Shown piece by piece: positions 63,964 through 64,000 of a stretch of 64,000 bases of DNA. This DNA comes from Naegleria lovaniensis (lineage: Eukaryota; Heterolobosea; Eutetramitea; Acrasida; Naegleriidae): positions 124,001 to 188,000 of the forward strand of contig NW_025407833.1 in NCBI RefSeq assembly GCF_003324165.1, written 5' to 3'. Each line of letters starts with the position of its first letter. The first letter of the stretch is position 1. Below the pieces are notes generated by a model. The model did no database searches. It was not told the origin of the DNA and saw only the letters and a program-made list of their open reading frames with translations. The position numbers and the translations under genes were made by a program.

Positions 63964-64000
63964 TTTTTCTTTCCGGATTATTGTGCGAAAGCCGAGACCT

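Overview
This window is nuclear DNA of a protist that looks like a heterolobosean amoeboflagellate of the Naegleria type. The reasons: AT-rich intergenic DNA, densely packed genes on both strands, short GT-AG introns (42 to about 208 nt, usually GTAAGT or GTATGT donors), runs of A just before start codons, and a gene mix of RCC1, Kelch, hybrid histidine kinase, PX, RhoGAP and AprA-like families. The species cannot be fixed from the sequence alone. Exon models were built by hand from splice signals and frame continuity. All spliced models are a multiple of three in length except the histidine kinase, which is one base short.

Layout. 1-13.5 kb: edge-truncated helical protein, F-box/membrane protein, NAA10, RCC1-like protein, Kelch protein, a RING-YEATS fusion, a GyrI-like protein followed by a decayed gene copy, a four-helix membrane protein, a CAP/TBCC-like beta-helix protein, tRNA-Val(AAC) and a mitochondrial PPR-like protein. 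14-30 kb: TFIIA large subunit, archaeal-type phosphoglycerate mutase, ubiquitin-RPS27A, GNAT acetyltransferase, hybrid histidine kinase with an apparent one-base frameshift, tandem coactosin-like protein, cytochrome P450, START protein and ALDH7A1. 30-38.3 kb: unrecognised genes, a head-to-head pair of paralogues, and a mosaic of gene fragments around an intact orphan gene whose 3' half is duplicated, inverted, at 9.2-10.0 kb. 38.3-64 kb: UBA5, a permuted-papain-like protein, a small membrane protein, ATR kinase, RhoGAP, an Rnl2-like RNA ligase, a protein kinase-SPRY protein, an unrecognised gene, an AprA/PhoPQ-related secreted protein, a PX protein and a LOG-family enzyme.

Most genes are ordinary housekeeping or signalling genes and are not functionally clustered. 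The most unusual items are the RING-YEATS fusion; the 35-38.2 kb rearranged region with its dispersed inverted duplicate, both copies complementary in what they have lost; the small template-switch-like palindrome inside the decayed copy; the Rnl2-like ligase; the two-codon upstream ORF that overlaps the kinase start codon; and the single-base break in the histidine kinase. No CRISPR array, rRNA, transposon or viral element was recognised.
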